DNA of 64,000 bases from Nocardia concava NBRC 100430 (GCF_000308815.1 NZ_BAFX01000075.1:285941-349940); one strand, 5' to 3'. Positions 7,826-16,908 are shown, counted from the stretch's first letter. Notes: generated from the letters alone by a model not told the origin. A program made the numbers and translations.

Positions 7826-8357
7826 GCGGCCGATCGTGCAGTGCGCGAATCTCCCGACGGCACCCCCGGCCCCAACACCGCATGAACACCCGCGAAAGAC
7901 CCGGCGAACCACCCGTGGTCATCACCCCGCGCCCACCCATCCGAACCCCGCACCCGGAACCACGCACCTCCCCACAGTGCCAGCCCATCTCCCGGCATTG
8001 CCCAGCCCCACACCCGGCGAATCAAGATCAGGGAGCTCTCAGTGCGCAAAATGCCCCCGAACTCGACCCTGCGAGCTCCCTGATCTTGGTCCGGAGATCC
8101 CTGGCCGTGGATTCCGCCAGCTGGACCACGCGACACGGGGTGGTGTTCGGCGGCGGCACGACGCGTATGTTGCGCGCTGGTGCGTACGCCTTGCCGACCG
8201 TGGAGTGAGGACGCGGGCTGCGACGCGCTTGGGCTGCGCGGCGGTGTGGGGTCGAGCCGACGGTGGGCGTCCCGGGCAGGATTCGGGCGGTGGATGAGGG
8301 GGCGCGAACTGGTCTGGCCGCTTGACCTGTTGACCAGCGGGATTTAGCGTTCGGGGC
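7826..8357. other. 532-base intergenic region
   Basis: No open frame here has protein-like composition or a ribosome site. It separates the divergent mannosyltransferase and GntR-regulator genes and must hold both promoters. Its one clear structure is the 8023-8088 inverted repeat. Confidence 0.55.
8023..8088. repeat. Inverted repeat with perfect 16-bp arms
   Basis: CAAGATCAGGGAGCTC at 8023-8038 is perfectly complementary to GAGCTCCCTGATCTTG at 8073-8088, with a 34-nt loop. The arm shares GATCAGGGAG with the centre of the 6611 repeat, and the loop contains AAAATGCCC, close to GCAATTGCCC there. It may be a diverged member of the same family, or a terminator for a transcript I cannot see. Confidence 0.7.
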
Positions 8358-9083
8358 ATGGCGTTCAAGCGGATCGATCGGCGGACGGTGCCGGACAGCG
8401 TGTTCGAGCAGCTGGTGGGGGAGGTGCTGGACGGGGAGTTGGCGCCGGGGGCGGCGCTGCCGGCCGAGCGGGCGCTGGCGGAGACGTTGGGGGTGTCTCG
8501 GCCTACGGTGCGGGAGGCGTTGCAGCGGTTGGCGCATACCGGGCTGGTCGAGGTGCGGCAGGGTGGGTCGACGACGGTGCGGGATTTTCGGCGGCATGCG
8601 GGGCTGGAGATGTTGCCGCGGTTGCTGATTCGGCAGGGGGAGTTGGATTACGCGGTGGTGCGGTCGATCCTGGAGACCCGGCGCGCACTGGGGCGCGAAG
8701 TAGCGGGACTCGCGGCCGAGCGCGCCGCGGACAGCCTCGCAGCGCAACTCGACCCGATCGTGGAATCCCTTGCAGCCGAACGTGATCCCGTCGCCCAGCA
8801 GCTCCTGGCGGTCACCTTCTGGGACCACCTCGTCGATGGCGCGGATTCCATCGTCTACCGCTTGCTCTACAACGACCTGCGCGCGGTCTACGAACCCGCC
8901 GTCGAGGCCCTCGCCAGTCTGATGGCCGCCGAGGTCGGCAGCGCCGCCCGCTACCGCGCCCTCGCCGCCGCGGTGGTCGGCGGAGACGCCCCCGAAGCGC
9001 GAACCATCGCCGATGCACTGCTGAGCATCGCCGCCGGAGAGTTCGAGACCGTCATGGGCCAGCACTCGAACCCTCGCAGCTAG
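8358..9083 (+). CDS. GntR/FadR-subfamily transcriptional regulator
   Basis: A 241-residue regulator. Residues 10-75 form a GntR winged helix-turn-helix: VFEQLVGEVLDGELAPGAALPAER, LAETLGVSRPTVREALQRLAHTGLVEVRQGG. The remaining 150 residues form an all-helical effector domain of the FadR/FCD type (VRSILETRRALGREVAGLAAERA). It precedes, in the same direction, a gene set for aldehyde and alcohol oxidation. TGGTCTGACCA, a perfect fit to the FadR-family operator TNGTNNNACNA, lies in the promoter of that set, so it is the likely local repressor. The effector is unknown; a fatty acyl-CoA or carboxylic acid would fit. Confidence 0.88.
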   Translation: MAFKRIDRRTVPDSVFEQLVGEVLDGELAPGAALPAERALAETLGVSRPTVREALQRLAHTGLVEVRQGGSTTVRDFRRHAGLEMLPRLLIRQGELDYAVVRSILETRRALGREVAGLAAERAADSLAAQLDPIVESLAAERDPVAQQLLAVTFWDHLVDGADSIVYRLLYNDLRAVYEPAVEALASLMAAEVGSAARYRALAAAVVGGDAPEARTIADALLSIAAGEFETVMGQHSNPRS

Positions 9084-9150
9084 ACGCCGAGCGTCCGAAG
9101 GCTCACAGCTAGTCCCGAGGGCTCGCACGTAGACCCCGAGCGTTCGAGGG
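9073..9150 (+). repeat. Degenerate direct repeats after the regulator gene
   Basis: Units 9073-9101 and 9122-9150 match at 24 of 29 positions. A shortened unit (9102-9120) lies between them. The shared core is CTCGCA..TAGAC.CCGAGCGT. The first unit overlaps the stop codon of the GntR gene. Function is unknown; it may be slippage-derived. Confidence 0.55.
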
Positions 9151-9287
9151 CTGGCAGGTCGGCCCGAGCCGAGCCGGGCGCAGCTAGGCCGGTAGGCGAA
9201 GCCTGACGGCGTTCTCCGGCCTTCGTCCACGATCGACCTGCTGATTCGTGAATTCACGTCTTGCCCTCTGGCGTCGGCTCGCTATAT

Positions 9288-9316
9288 TGGTCTGACCACT
9301 TGGCCATCTGGCCAAG
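9288..9316 (+). promoter_or_regulatory. FadR-type operator plus adjacent palindrome
   Basis: TGGTCTGACCA at 9288-9298 is a perfect inverted repeat and an exact match to TNGTNNNACNA, the FadR-subfamily GntR consensus. It is followed at once by CTTGGCCA-TC-TGGCCAAG at 9299-9316, with perfect 8-bp arms. Both lie 33-61 bases upstream of the aldehyde dehydrogenase start. The GntR protein encoded at 8358 is the natural candidate ligand of the first site. Confidence 0.65.
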
Positions 9317-9348
9317 ATCATTGCTGTCGTCGACGAGGTGGTTTGCGC

Positions 9349-10914
9349 ATGACGCACCTTCTGCAATCGCAACGCGAAGGGAATCCGGATCCGGAGGAGA
9401 CATCCGGGGCGACCGGCGGGCTATCGGCGGGCGGGGCGGTGAAGGTGCCGTCGGCGGCGGAGTTGGTGGGCCGGGCGCGGGTGACGCAGGCGGGGTGGGG
9501 TGCGCTGAGCGTTGATGAGCGGGTGCGGGTTTTGGGGGAGTTGCCGCAGCGGCTGAGTGGGGAGCTCGAGCGGATTGCGGAGGTGATTGTCGGGGAGAAC
9601 GGGAAGCCTCGGGCGGAGGCGTTGGCGCATGAGGTGGTTCCGGCGATCGCGTTGGCGAAGCATCACCTCGAGTCGGCGGTCGAGACGTTGGGGGCGAGTC
9701 GGATTTCGTCGGCGACGGCGCCGTATCGGAAGGGGGTGCGGACGCATCGGCCTTATGGGGTGGTGGTGGCTATCGCACCGTGGAACTTGCCGTTCTTGAT
9801 TCCGTTCAGTCAGGTGTTGCCCGCGTTGATTGCCGGGAATGCGGTGGTGCTCAAGCCTTCCGAGCTGACGCCGAAGGTGGCGGAGGTGCTGGTCGATGTG
9901 ATTTCAGCGGGGCTGCCGGAGGGGTTGTTGCAGTTGGCGGTTGGGGACGGGACGGTCGGGGCGGAGTTGATCGAGGCTCGGCCGGACAAGGTGTTGTTCA
10001 CCGGGTCGGTGGCTACGGGCAGGAAGGTGATGGCCGCAGCGGCGCGGTATCCGATTCCGGTGGGGTTGGAGTTGGGTGGGATCGATGCGGCGGTCGTGTT
10101 GGAGGACGCGGACTTGGAGTTCGCGACTTCGGCGGTGGCGTGGGGGGCCACATTCAATGGTGGGCAGGCGTGTTGCTCGGTGGAGCGGGTGCTGGTGCAC
10201 CAGTCGTTGCACGACGCGTTTCTGGTGCGGTTGGCGGACAAGTTGCGGCGCATCGATATCGGCCGCGATCTCGCACCTGCCATCGACGAGCGACAGTTGC
10301 AGGTGTGGGAGCGGCATCTGGAGGCGGCGCGCGCCGAGGGGATCCGGGTCGAGGGCGGAGAGTCGGTGCGGGGGCGGCATATCGCGCCAGCGCTGGTCAG
10401 CGGTGACGCGGTCACGACGAGTGCCGTGTGGCGGGAGGAGACGTTCGGGCCCGTGGTCGCGGTGGCCCGGTTCGGCACCGATGACGAGGCGGTCGCGCTG
10501 CACAATGCGACCGAGTACGGCCTGACCGCCAGCGTCTTCTCCGGCGATGTGGCTCGCGCGCGGGCGCTGGCCGGGCGGCTGCGGGCGGGCGCGGTATCGA
10601 TCAATGACGTTGCGGCGACCATGTATTCGACGCCGGAGCTGCCCTGGGGCGGGGTCGGGCTGTCGGGATTCGGTCGCTCGCACGGGGTCGACGCACTGCT
10701 GGACGCGAGCTGGGTGCAGGTGCTGGATCTGCCGCGCGGACCGGCGTTCGGGCCGAAGCGGCCGTGGTGGTTCCCCTACGGCGCGGGACTCGAGGACGCC
10801 ATGCGCGCACTCGCGTCGAGCCTGGCCGCGCCGCATTCCACCGCCCGGTTGCGCGGTTACGGGCGGGCCGGTCAGTCCCTGCTGGGCATGCTCAGCCGTC
10901 AGCCGAAACTCTGA
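9349..10914 (+). CDS. NAD(P)-dependent aldehyde dehydrogenase
   Basis: A 521-residue ALDH-superfamily enzyme that oxidises an aldehyde to the carboxylic acid. Visible motifs are VVAIAPWNLPFL (cofactor site), VLKPSELTPK, FTGSVATG, LELGG with the general-base Glu, NGGQACCSVERVLVH with the nucleophile Cys, and REETFGPVVAVARF. The ELGGK Lys common in the family is Ile here (ELGGID). ATG 9349 is preceded by GAGG; an in-frame TTG at 9343 is possible. It is followed 15 bases later by the AttH-like gene and then the GMC oxidase, suggesting that the aldehyde comes from the GMC enzyme. The succinate-semialdehyde-type subfamily is likely but not certain. Confidence 0.9.
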   Translation: MTHLLQSQREGNPDPEETSGATGGLSAGGAVKVPSAAELVGRARVTQAGWGALSVDERVRVLGELPQRLSGELERIAEVIVGENGKPRAEALAHEVVPAIALAKHHLESAVETLGASRISSATAPYRKGVRTHRPYGVVVAIAPWNLPFLIPFSQVLPALIAGNAVVLKPSELTPKVAEVLVDVISAGLPEGLLQLAVGDGTVGAELIEARPDKVLFTGSVATGRKVMAAAARYPIPVGLELGGIDAAVVLEDADLEFATSAVAWGATFNGGQACCSVERVLVHQSLHDAFLVRLADKLRRIDIGRDLAPAIDERQLQVWERHLEAARAEGIRVEGGESVRGRHIAPALVSGDAVTTSAVWREETFGPVVAVARFGTDDEAVALHNATEYGLTASVFSGDVARARALAGRLRAGAVSINDVAATMYSTPELPWGGVGLSGFGRSHGVDALLDASWVQVLDLPRGPAFGPKRPWWFPYGAGLEDAMRALASSLAAPHSTARLRGYGRAGQSLLGMLSRQPKL

Positions 10915-10929
10915 AAGGCGCGAATTCCG

Positions 10930-11958
10930 GTGAACGACACCATGACAGCCATCGCCTACAACTCCCCGCGCCTGCGTCCGGGCGGCGATCATGTCGAATC
11001 CTGGTTCGTGCGCGCCAACGACCCGCACTCGCCACGCGCGGTGTGGATCAAGGCGACCGTGCTCACCGCCGCCGACGGCACCGCCCTGGCCCAGGCCTGG
11101 TGCAGCGTGTTCGACGGGCAACGCACCCACGCCTGGTGCCTCGACATTCCTTTGGAGGCTGCGCGATTCGAGGCGCACGCGGTGGGCCAGGACATCAGCG
11201 TGGGCCCGCTCACGATGCTGCTGACGGGGCACGGCGGCACCACCGGCGGCAAGCTATCGGATGCCGTGCAGACCATCTCCTGGGATCTGAGCTTCTCGAA
11301 GATCGCGGGCTTGGGTGAGCCGATGTCGTTGCTTCCGACCGACCGGTTGCTCGATACCGCGGTCCCGAGCAACAAACTCGTCACCCCGTTCCCGGTCCTC
11401 ACCTGCACCGGTCACCTCGACTGGGCGGGCGAACGCTGGGATCTGACTGGCTGGCACGGCATGCAGGGCCACAACTGGGGCCGCGAGCACAGCCCCGGAT
11501 ACGCCTGGGGCCAGGCCGTTTTCACCGACGCCCGCGGCGGGCGGCCCTTCGCGGTGATGGAGGCCGCCTCGGCTCGCACCCGCCTGGCCGGCCGCACCTC
11601 GCCGTTGATCTCCATGCTGGTCCTCCGCCGCGGCGACGAGGAGTTCCGCTTCGACCGCGTGCTGGACCTGTGGCGCCAACGCCCGCATCTGGATTTCCCG
11701 TCCTGGACCCTGCGCATGCGAGGCCGCCACGGCACAGCGGAATTGCGCACCCACGCCGACCCCGAGCAGATGGTGTGCCTGGCCTACCGCAATCCGGCCC
11801 GCGCCACGAGTTACTGCCTCAATTCCAAGACCGCCGCGGTGTCGGTGCATGTCGCCCCGATCGCCGGCAATGCCTTCGAGTTGCGTAGCCCGCACGGTGG
11901 GGCGCTGGAATTCCTTGTCCCGCAACCGGTCGCGGCCGTGTCGTCCCCGATCGTGTGA
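10930..11958 (+). CDS. AttH/CrtC-like (tocopherol-cyclase-like) protein
   Basis: A 342-residue soluble protein with the look of a double-lipocalin AttH/carotenoid-1,2-hydratase-like fold: many short beta-type segments, ESWFVRANDPH near the start and the central motif WHGMQGHNWGREHSPGYAWGQ, where that family has GN.G..H...YAW-like signatures. Family members act on hydrophobic lipids or isoprenoids, but this subgroup has no known reaction. A GTG at 10930 or ATG at 10942 may start it. It lies between the aldehyde dehydrogenase and GMC genes with 15- and 13-base gaps, so it probably serves the same substrate, perhaps as a lipid-binding or isomerising partner. Confidence 0.68.
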   Translation: MNDTMTAIAYNSPRLRPGGDHVESWFVRANDPHSPRAVWIKATVLTAADGTALAQAWCSVFDGQRTHAWCLDIPLEAARFEAHAVGQDISVGPLTMLLTGHGGTTGGKLSDAVQTISWDLSFSKIAGLGEPMSLLPTDRLLDTAVPSNKLVTPFPVLTCTGHLDWAGERWDLTGWHGMQGHNWGREHSPGYAWGQAVFTDARGGRPFAVMEAASARTRLAGRTSPLISMLVLRRGDEEFRFDRVLDLWRQRPHLDFPSWTLRMRGRHGTAELRTHADPEQMVCLAYRNPARATSYCLNSKTAAVSVHVAPIAGNAFELRSPHGGALEFLVPQPVAAVSSPIV

Positions 11959-11971
11959 GAGAGCTGCCGAT

Positions 11972-14338
11972 ATGCCTTTGACCTTCTTCGAGACCATGCG
12001 CGGCGAGCTCTACGACGCCGACGGGCACGCCCATCATGTGGCGATGGATCTGCGCTGCGAGTCCGGGCATGCGCGCGGGTTCGTCACCAATGGCCGCGCC
12101 CGCATCACCGGGACCATTCGCGCGTTGCCGTGGGTGGACGGCGCCGCAGTGCTGGGCACCCTGGTCGCGTTGCCGGTGACCAAGCGGCTGATGAGCTACG
12201 AACTCGACTTCCGCGACGACGAGGGCCGCGACTGGCGGCTGAGCGGGCGCAAGGATGTGCGCTGGTTGCGGCGCGCGCACGCCAGCCTCACCAATCTCGA
12301 CACCACGCTCTTCCGTGAGGGCGAGCAGGTCGCGCAGGGCCGAATGCAGTTCTTCGCCAACGACTATCCGAGTTTCCTGCGCTCGTTCCAGCCGTGGGTG
12401 TCGCTGCGCTCGGACCTGCCCGACGGCACCCGGCCCGAAGGAGTGTTCACCCCGGGACAGCTCGAGACCCTGGCCGCGCTGGCGGAGGTGCTCATCGAGC
12501 CGGGCGGGTCGGTGCCACCGGTCGACGCGGCCACCCTCGCCCGCCTGGACGCCTACATCGGCAATATGACCCCGCTGATGCAGTCGGGTTTGCGCACGGC
12601 GCTGCGCGGTCTGGACGCGGCGGCGCGCGCCAAGCACGGCAAACGCGCGGCGGCACTGCCGATCACGCAGCGTCAGGCGCTGGTCGAGGACGCCCGCCGC
12701 GGCAAGACGCTGCGTCATGCCGTCGACGCGATCGAAACCCCGTTGCGGATTGCACATTTCAGTGACCGCTGGTACCTGGACGCGATCGGCGCGCCCCGCT
12801 ACGACGCGCCCGTCCGCGAGCAGCGTCCGGGCTGGATGGCCAATGTCACCACCGCGGGCGAACTCTCGCCCCGCGAGCTCGTCGACTGCGATGTGGTGGT
12901 GATCGGCACCGGCGCGGGCGGTGCGGCGGTCGCGGCCCGGCTCACCGAGCAGGGCCTGGGCGTGGTGATGGTCGAGGAGGGCGAGTACGCGGGCCGCACG
13001 GAATTCCGCGGCGCGCTGGGGGACCGCACCCAGAAGTATTGGCGCGACGGCGGATACAACCTGGCGCTCGGCAACTCGGTACTGGGTGTGAGCACCGGGC
13101 GGCTGGTCGGCGGCACCACCGCCATCAACTCCGGCACCGCCTTCCGCACACCGGACGCGGTGCTGCGCGAATGGCTCGAGCTGGGCTTTCCCGGCGATTT
13201 CACCCCCGAGGCGTTCACCCCGTATCTGGACGAGGTCGCCGCCGAATTGGGCATCACCGCCGCCGATCCCCGGTATCTGGGCCGCGTCGCCGACATCATC
13301 GGCGCGGGCGCGGACGCGATGGGCGCCGCGCACGGGCCGCTGCCGCGCAATGCCGTCGGCTGCGACGGTCAGGGTCAATGCGTGTACGGCTGCCCGACCG
13401 AGGCCAAACGCAGCAGCAATGTCAGCTGGGTGCCGCGCGCGCTGAAGGGTGGCGCGCAGCTCTACACCGGTCTGAGCGTCAACCGGATCCTGATGTCGGG
13501 CAGCCACGCCGGCGGGGTGCTGGCAGAGGGGCAGGACGAACACGGCGCACCGCGCACCGTCGAGATCCGCTCGCGCGCGGTGGTGGTCGCGACCGGGACG
13601 CTCATGACGCCGTTGCTGTTGCGCCGCAACGGGATCAGCCTGCCCGCACTGGGCCGCAACCTGTCGGTGCATCCGTCGCTGGGCGCGGTCGCCCTGATGG
13701 CCGAGCCCGGGTCGCCGTGGACCGGCATCCCGCAGGGCTATCAGGTCGAGGGCCTGGGCGATGAGCTGGTGACCTTCGAAGGCGTCACCATCCCACCGCA
13801 ATTCGCCGCCGGCGTCCTGCCCTTCCACGGCGCGCGCCTGACCGAGTGGATGAACCGCTGGACCCACACCGAGCAGTTCGGCGCGATGGTGCGCGACACC
13901 GGTTGCGGCAGCGTCCATCACGGGCCGGGCGGTCGCACGCTGATCCGCTACGACCTGACCCCGCGCGTGCAGGCCGCCCTGCAGCACGCCTGCGCCGGGC
14001 TGGCCGAGCTGTTCCTGCGTGGCGGTGCGGAGGCGGTCGCGCTGCCGATCGCGGGCACCCCGCCGATCCGCACCCTCGATCAGGCCCGCACGATCGCCGA
14101 GGTTCGCCTGAGCCCCCGGCAGTTCCGCATGATGGGCCCGCATCCGCTGGGCACCGCCCGCATGGGCCGCGATGCCCGCGAGGCGGTGGTCGGCTTCGAC
14201 CATCGGGTCTTCGGCACGTCAGGGCTCTATGTCGCCGACGGTTCGGTGGTCCCGACCTCGCTGGGGGTCAACCCGCAGGTCACCATCATGGCCTTCGCCC
14301 TGCGCGCAGCCGATCTGATTGCAGCCGACCTCAATTGA
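11972..14338 (+). CDS. GMC-family FAD oxidoreductase, long-chain alcohol oxidase-like, with N-terminal extension
   Basis: A 788-residue protein. Residues 1-145 form a beta-rich domain I do not recognise (FFETMRGELYDADG...). Residues about 160-225 resemble the gluconate 2-dehydrogenase subunit 3 helical domain (LETLAALAEVLIEPGG, YIGNMTPLMQSGL). From 305 onward is the GMC flavoenzyme: FAD motif VVVIGTGAGGAAVAARL, GGTTAINSGTAFRTP, a Cys-rich CDGQGQCVYGCPTEAK segment, and the C-terminal HPLGTARMG active-site region and YVADGSVVPTSLGVNP. Fatty-alcohol oxidases share this layout. It would turn alcohols into aldehydes for the adjacent aldehyde dehydrogenase. The fused N-terminal domain is unusual. 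Confidence 0.87.
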   Translation: MPLTFFETMRGELYDADGHAHHVAMDLRCESGHARGFVTNGRARITGTIRALPWVDGAAVLGTLVALPVTKRLMSYELDFRDDEGRDWRLSGRKDVRWLRRAHASLTNLDTTLFREGEQVAQGRMQFFANDYPSFLRSFQPWVSLRSDLPDGTRPEGVFTPGQLETLAALAEVLIEPGGSVPPVDAATLARLDAYIGNMTPLMQSGLRTALRGLDAAARAKHGKRAAALPITQRQALVEDARRGKTLRHAVDAIETPLRIAHFSDRWYLDAIGAPRYDAPVREQRPGWMANVTTAGELSPRELVDCDVVVIGTGAGGAAVAARLTEQGLGVVMVEEGEYAGRTEFRGALGDRTQKYWRDGGYNLALGNSVLGVSTGRLVGGTTAINSGTAFRTPDAVLREWLELGFPGDFTPEAFTPYLDEVAAELGITAADPRYLGRVADIIGAGADAMGAAHGPLPRNAVGCDGQGQCVYGCPTEAKRSSNVSWVPRALKGGAQLYTGLSVNRILMSGSHAGGVLAEGQDEHGAPRTVEIRSRAVVVATGTLMTPLLLRRNGISLPALGRNLSVHPSLGAVALMAEPGSPWTGIPQGYQVEGLGDELVTFEGVTIPPQFAAGVLPFHGARLTEWMNRWTHTEQFGAMVRDTGCGSVHHGPGGRTLIRYDLTPRVQAALQHACAGLAELFLRGGAEAVALPIAGTPPIRTLDQARTIAEVRLSPRQFRMMGPHPLGTARMGRDAREAVVGFDHRVFGTSGLYVADGSVVPTSLGVNPQVTIMAFALRAADLIAADLN

Positions 14339-14446
14339 CGCTTCTTTGTCTTCTCGTGGGCTGGCGCACCACCACCGATCTTGATAGAGATTGATGGACG
14401 GACATAAGGGGTGATCCGGATCATTCCGGAGAATGGGGACGAATCA

Positions 14447-14668
14447 GTGGGTGCCAGAGCCGAACTGGAACGGGAATTGGGTGGGCCACTGAGCGCCCTG
14501 GACCTGCTCACCGAAGCCGAGACCGCCGACCTGCTGGGCATCTTCCAGCAGGCGCGCCGCACCGAGAACACCGCCATGGTGGAGGCGGTCGACAAGACCG
14601 TCGGCGCGCTGCCGTGGCCGTTGCGCACGGCGGCGAAGAAGATCATGTTCGGCAACAAGCTCGGGTAG
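14447..14668 (+). CDS. Small protein of unknown function
   Basis: A 73-residue acidic/helical protein (ELERELGGPLSALDLLTEAETADLLGIF, ending AAKKIMFGNKLG). I do not recognise the family. The GTG at 14447 has GGGGA seven bases upstream; an in-frame GTG at 14411 would add 12 residues but has poorly placed Shine-Dalgarno bases. It ends five bases before the start of the 407-residue paralogue gene, so the two are probably cotranslated and may interact. Confidence 0.65.
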   Translation: MGARAELERELGGPLSALDLLTEAETADLLGIFQQARRTENTAMVEAVDKTVGALPWPLRTAAKKIMFGNKLG

Positions 14669-14673
14669 GGGAG

Positions 14674-15897
14674 ATGACCGACCTGGTGACCCGGGCGCAG
14701 ATCACGCTGCTGTCCCGGACGCTGCACGTGCCCGAGGAGCGGCTGGCGCACCTCGAGAAGCTGGGCGCGGCGAATCTGCACGAACTGCAGGAGCGCATGG
14801 CGAAAGTGATGTTCGCCGAACACAATGCGATCTTCTCGCGGCTGTCGCTGCTGGTGCCGATCATTCCGTTGTCCATCTCGCTGCCGCTGGTGCAGAAGAT
14901 GGTGCCGCCGGTGATGGCCGGGCGGGCGGCGGGCGCGATCGGGGTGGATCATCCCAAGAAGGCGGCCGAGGCGGTGACCATGCTCCAGCCCGGGTATGCC
15001 GCCGAGGCCGCGCCCTACATGGATCCGCACGCGGTGGGGCAGCTGGCCGATATCGCGCCGGTCAAACCCGTCATGGCGATCATCAACGAGTTGCTGGGGC
15101 GCGGGGACTACATCACCGCCGGGCCGTTCCTGGCTTATGCGACACCGGAATTGGTGCGTGCGGTCGAGACGGATGTGCACGATGACGAGGGGCTGATCCG
15201 CTCGGCGTCCTACTCCTATTCCGGGGAGAACATCAGTGTCATCATCCGGCATCTGCTCGCCGGTGAAACCAAACGGATTCCGAAGCTGGTGCGCACGATC
15301 GTGCAGGGGTCCAAGGAGTTGCGGCTCGCGGCGCTGTCGGTGTTCGCGCGCTGCGATGCCGATGTGATCGTGGCGATCGGCGACATCCTGTTCGACACCG
15401 GGACCGCCGACGAGATCGGCGATCTGATCTCGGCGTTCCTCGCCGACGACGCGGTGCCCGAGACGCTGCGCTTCGTAGGGCAGTTGAGCCCGGCGGCGCT
15501 GGATCAGCTGGCGGCGAACCCGGTCATCGCCGAACCCGAATCGATCGACGCGATCGCGGGCGCCCTGGACGGCAGCACCGAGGCGGCGGTCTGGCGCGGC
15601 CTGCTGGAACTGGCCGAGCGCACCGATGCGGGCATCTCGCGCCGAATCGGCGGGGCGATTTCGCATTTCGACACCGCGACCCTGACCCAGTTGCCGGCGC
15701 TGGTGAGCACCGCGCATCTGTGGCCGCCGCTGTTGAAAGTGCTGGCCACCGCCGAACCCGACGCGCAGTCGCGGATCGGGGAGCTGTGGTCGGCACTGCC
15801 GGTGCTCGAGCGCAGCGAGATCGAGCGGCGGATCGCCGATCTCGGATTGGGCGAGGCGTTGGCGACACTGACCGCAACGTTGCAGCTCACGCAATAA
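14674..15897 (+). CDS. Conserved protein of unknown function, paralogue A
   Basis: A 407-residue, probably helical-repeat protein with no signal peptide and one semi-hydrophobic stretch (VPIIPLSISLPLVQKMVPP, about residues 67-85) that could dip into a membrane. The segment VGQLADIAPVKPVMAIINELLGRGDYITAGPFLAYATPEL resembles the helical repeats of MgtE-type N-domains, but I cannot assign a family. A close paralogue lies at 20176. By hand, 39 of the first 60 residues are identical. The two genes bracket an imine-reductase-like gene, a monooxygenase gene and a scramblase-like gene. A strong hairpin follows at 15950. Confidence 0.82.
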   Translation: MTDLVTRAQITLLSRTLHVPEERLAHLEKLGAANLHELQERMAKVMFAEHNAIFSRLSLLVPIIPLSISLPLVQKMVPPVMAGRAAGAIGVDHPKKAAEAVTMLQPGYAAEAAPYMDPHAVGQLADIAPVKPVMAIINELLGRGDYITAGPFLAYATPELVRAVETDVHDDEGLIRSASYSYSGENISVIIRHLLAGETKRIPKLVRTIVQGSKELRLAALSVFARCDADVIVAIGDILFDTGTADEIGDLISAFLADDAVPETLRFVGQLSPAALDQLAANPVIAEPESIDAIAGALDGSTEAAVWRGLLELAERTDAGISRRIGGAISHFDTATLTQLPALVSTAHLWPPLLKVLATAEPDAQSRIGELWSALPVLERSEIERRIADLGLGEALATLTATLQLTQ

Positions 15898-15949
15898 CAC
15901 TGTCGCGCGCGGCAATCGGAGCCGCGATGTCGAACGCGGCCGGAAAGCC

Positions 15950-15984
15950 CTCGGCCCCCGCCATTGTCGATGGCGGGGGCCGAG
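15950..15984. terminator. Bidirectional hairpin terminator
   Basis: CTCGGCCCCCGCCAT (15950-15964) and ATGGCGGGGGCCGAG (15970-15984) pair perfectly over 15 bp around a TGTCG loop. It lies between convergent genes ending at 15897 and 16030. There is no U-tract, as is common in actinobacteria. Confidence 0.85.
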
Positions 15985-16029
15985 GCGGTCGGAACCGCGT
16001 GGGCTTGCTGTGCGCGTCCAGTCCAGCGG

Positions 16030-16908
16030 TCAGTGCTTGCGCAGCGCCGCGACACTGCGTTCGAAGGCGGCCGCGCCGTGTCCCTCGGCGACCTGACGAT
16101 CCACCAGAGACGCGATGCCCGACAGCGGTTCGCTGCTGATTCCGGCATCGACTGCAGCTTGGCGCAGGGCGTCGAGACCGCTCTTGGTGAACACCAGATC
16201 CTGGAAGACGTCGCCGGTGTAGTCGCCGCTGTCGATGACACGGGCGTAGGCGGGCAGCATTTGCGACATCGCGATCATGTAGGCCGCCGCGCGCGGGGCG
16301 AACTCCGAGGCGGACACGCCCGCCGATCCGACCAGTGCGGTGCCCTGGAAGAAGCCGCCGAACATCGAGTACATGGCCGTCAGCAGCGCGAAATCGGTGA
16401 GGGCGGCCAGGCCCGCGTCGGTGCCGAAGAACTCGGCGGAGCCCAGCAATTCGAGGGTCGGGCGGTGGGTGTCGAAGATGGTCTGCGAGCCGCTGTAGAG
16501 GATGCTCGAGCCATCGGCGCCGATCATGGACGGGACCGCCATGATGCCGCCGTCGAGGAATTCGATGCCGTGCCGCGCGGCCCAGCCCGCCAGCTCCCGC
16601 GACTGCTCCGGGGAGGTGCTGGTCAGGTTCAACAGCTGCTTGCCGCGCAGCTCGGCCGCGATCGGGTCGAGGGTCTCGTGCACCGAGGCGTGGTCGAGCA
16701 GCACGGCGACGACCAGCCCACCGCCGCGCACCGCCTCGCCGACGGTGGCCGCCGAAACCGCCCCGGCCGCAACCAGTTCGCCGTCCTTGCCCGGCGTCCG
16801 GTTCCAGACCGTGGTCGCCACCCCGCCCTTCAGAAATGCCTGCACCAGCGCCTTGCCCATGGCGCCGAGTCCGAGCACGGTCACCGGGCTGTGCTGAGTG
16901 TTCGTCAT
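16030..16908 (-). CDS. NADPH-dependent imine reductase-like / beta-hydroxyacid dehydrogenase-like oxidoreductase
   Basis: A 292-residue protein with an N-terminal Rossmann fold: VTVLGLGAMGKALVQAFLKGG followed by TTVWNRTPGK, where the Asn-Arg-Thr pattern favours NADPH. NLTSTSPEQS and LDGGIMAVPSMIG follow, then a helical dimerisation domain (DFALLTAMYSMFGGFFQGTALV). This layout is typical of actinobacterial imine reductases, which reduce cyclic imines to amines, within the 6-phosphogluconate dehydrogenase superfamily. It lies downstream of a flavin monooxygenase on the same strand with a 164-base gap that carries a palindrome, so it may have its own promoter. The natural substrate is unknown. 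Confidence 0.84.
   Translation of the reverse strand: MTNTQHSPVTVLGLGAMGKALVQAFLKGGVATTVWNRTPGKDGELVAAGAVSAATVGEAVRGGGLVVAVLLDHASVHETLDPIAAELRGKQLLNLTSTSPEQSRELAGWAARHGIEFLDGGIMAVPSMIGADGSSILYSGSQTIFDTHRPTLELLGSAEFFGTDAGLAALTDFALLTAMYSMFGGFFQGTALVGSAGVSASEFAPRAAAYMIAMSQMLPAYARVIDSGDYTGDVFQDLVFTKSGLDALRQAAVDAGISSEPLSGIASLVDRQVAEGHGAAAFERSVAALRKH

Noticed and set aside
7882..8208. Plus-strand frame of 108 codons
   Set aside because: Pro/Arg/His-rich, spans the 8023 inverted repeat, no ribosome site or motif.
11819..14203. Long minus-strand frame (about 790 codons)
   Set aside because: Exact antisense of the GMC oxidase; composition is shadow-like and no motif is present.
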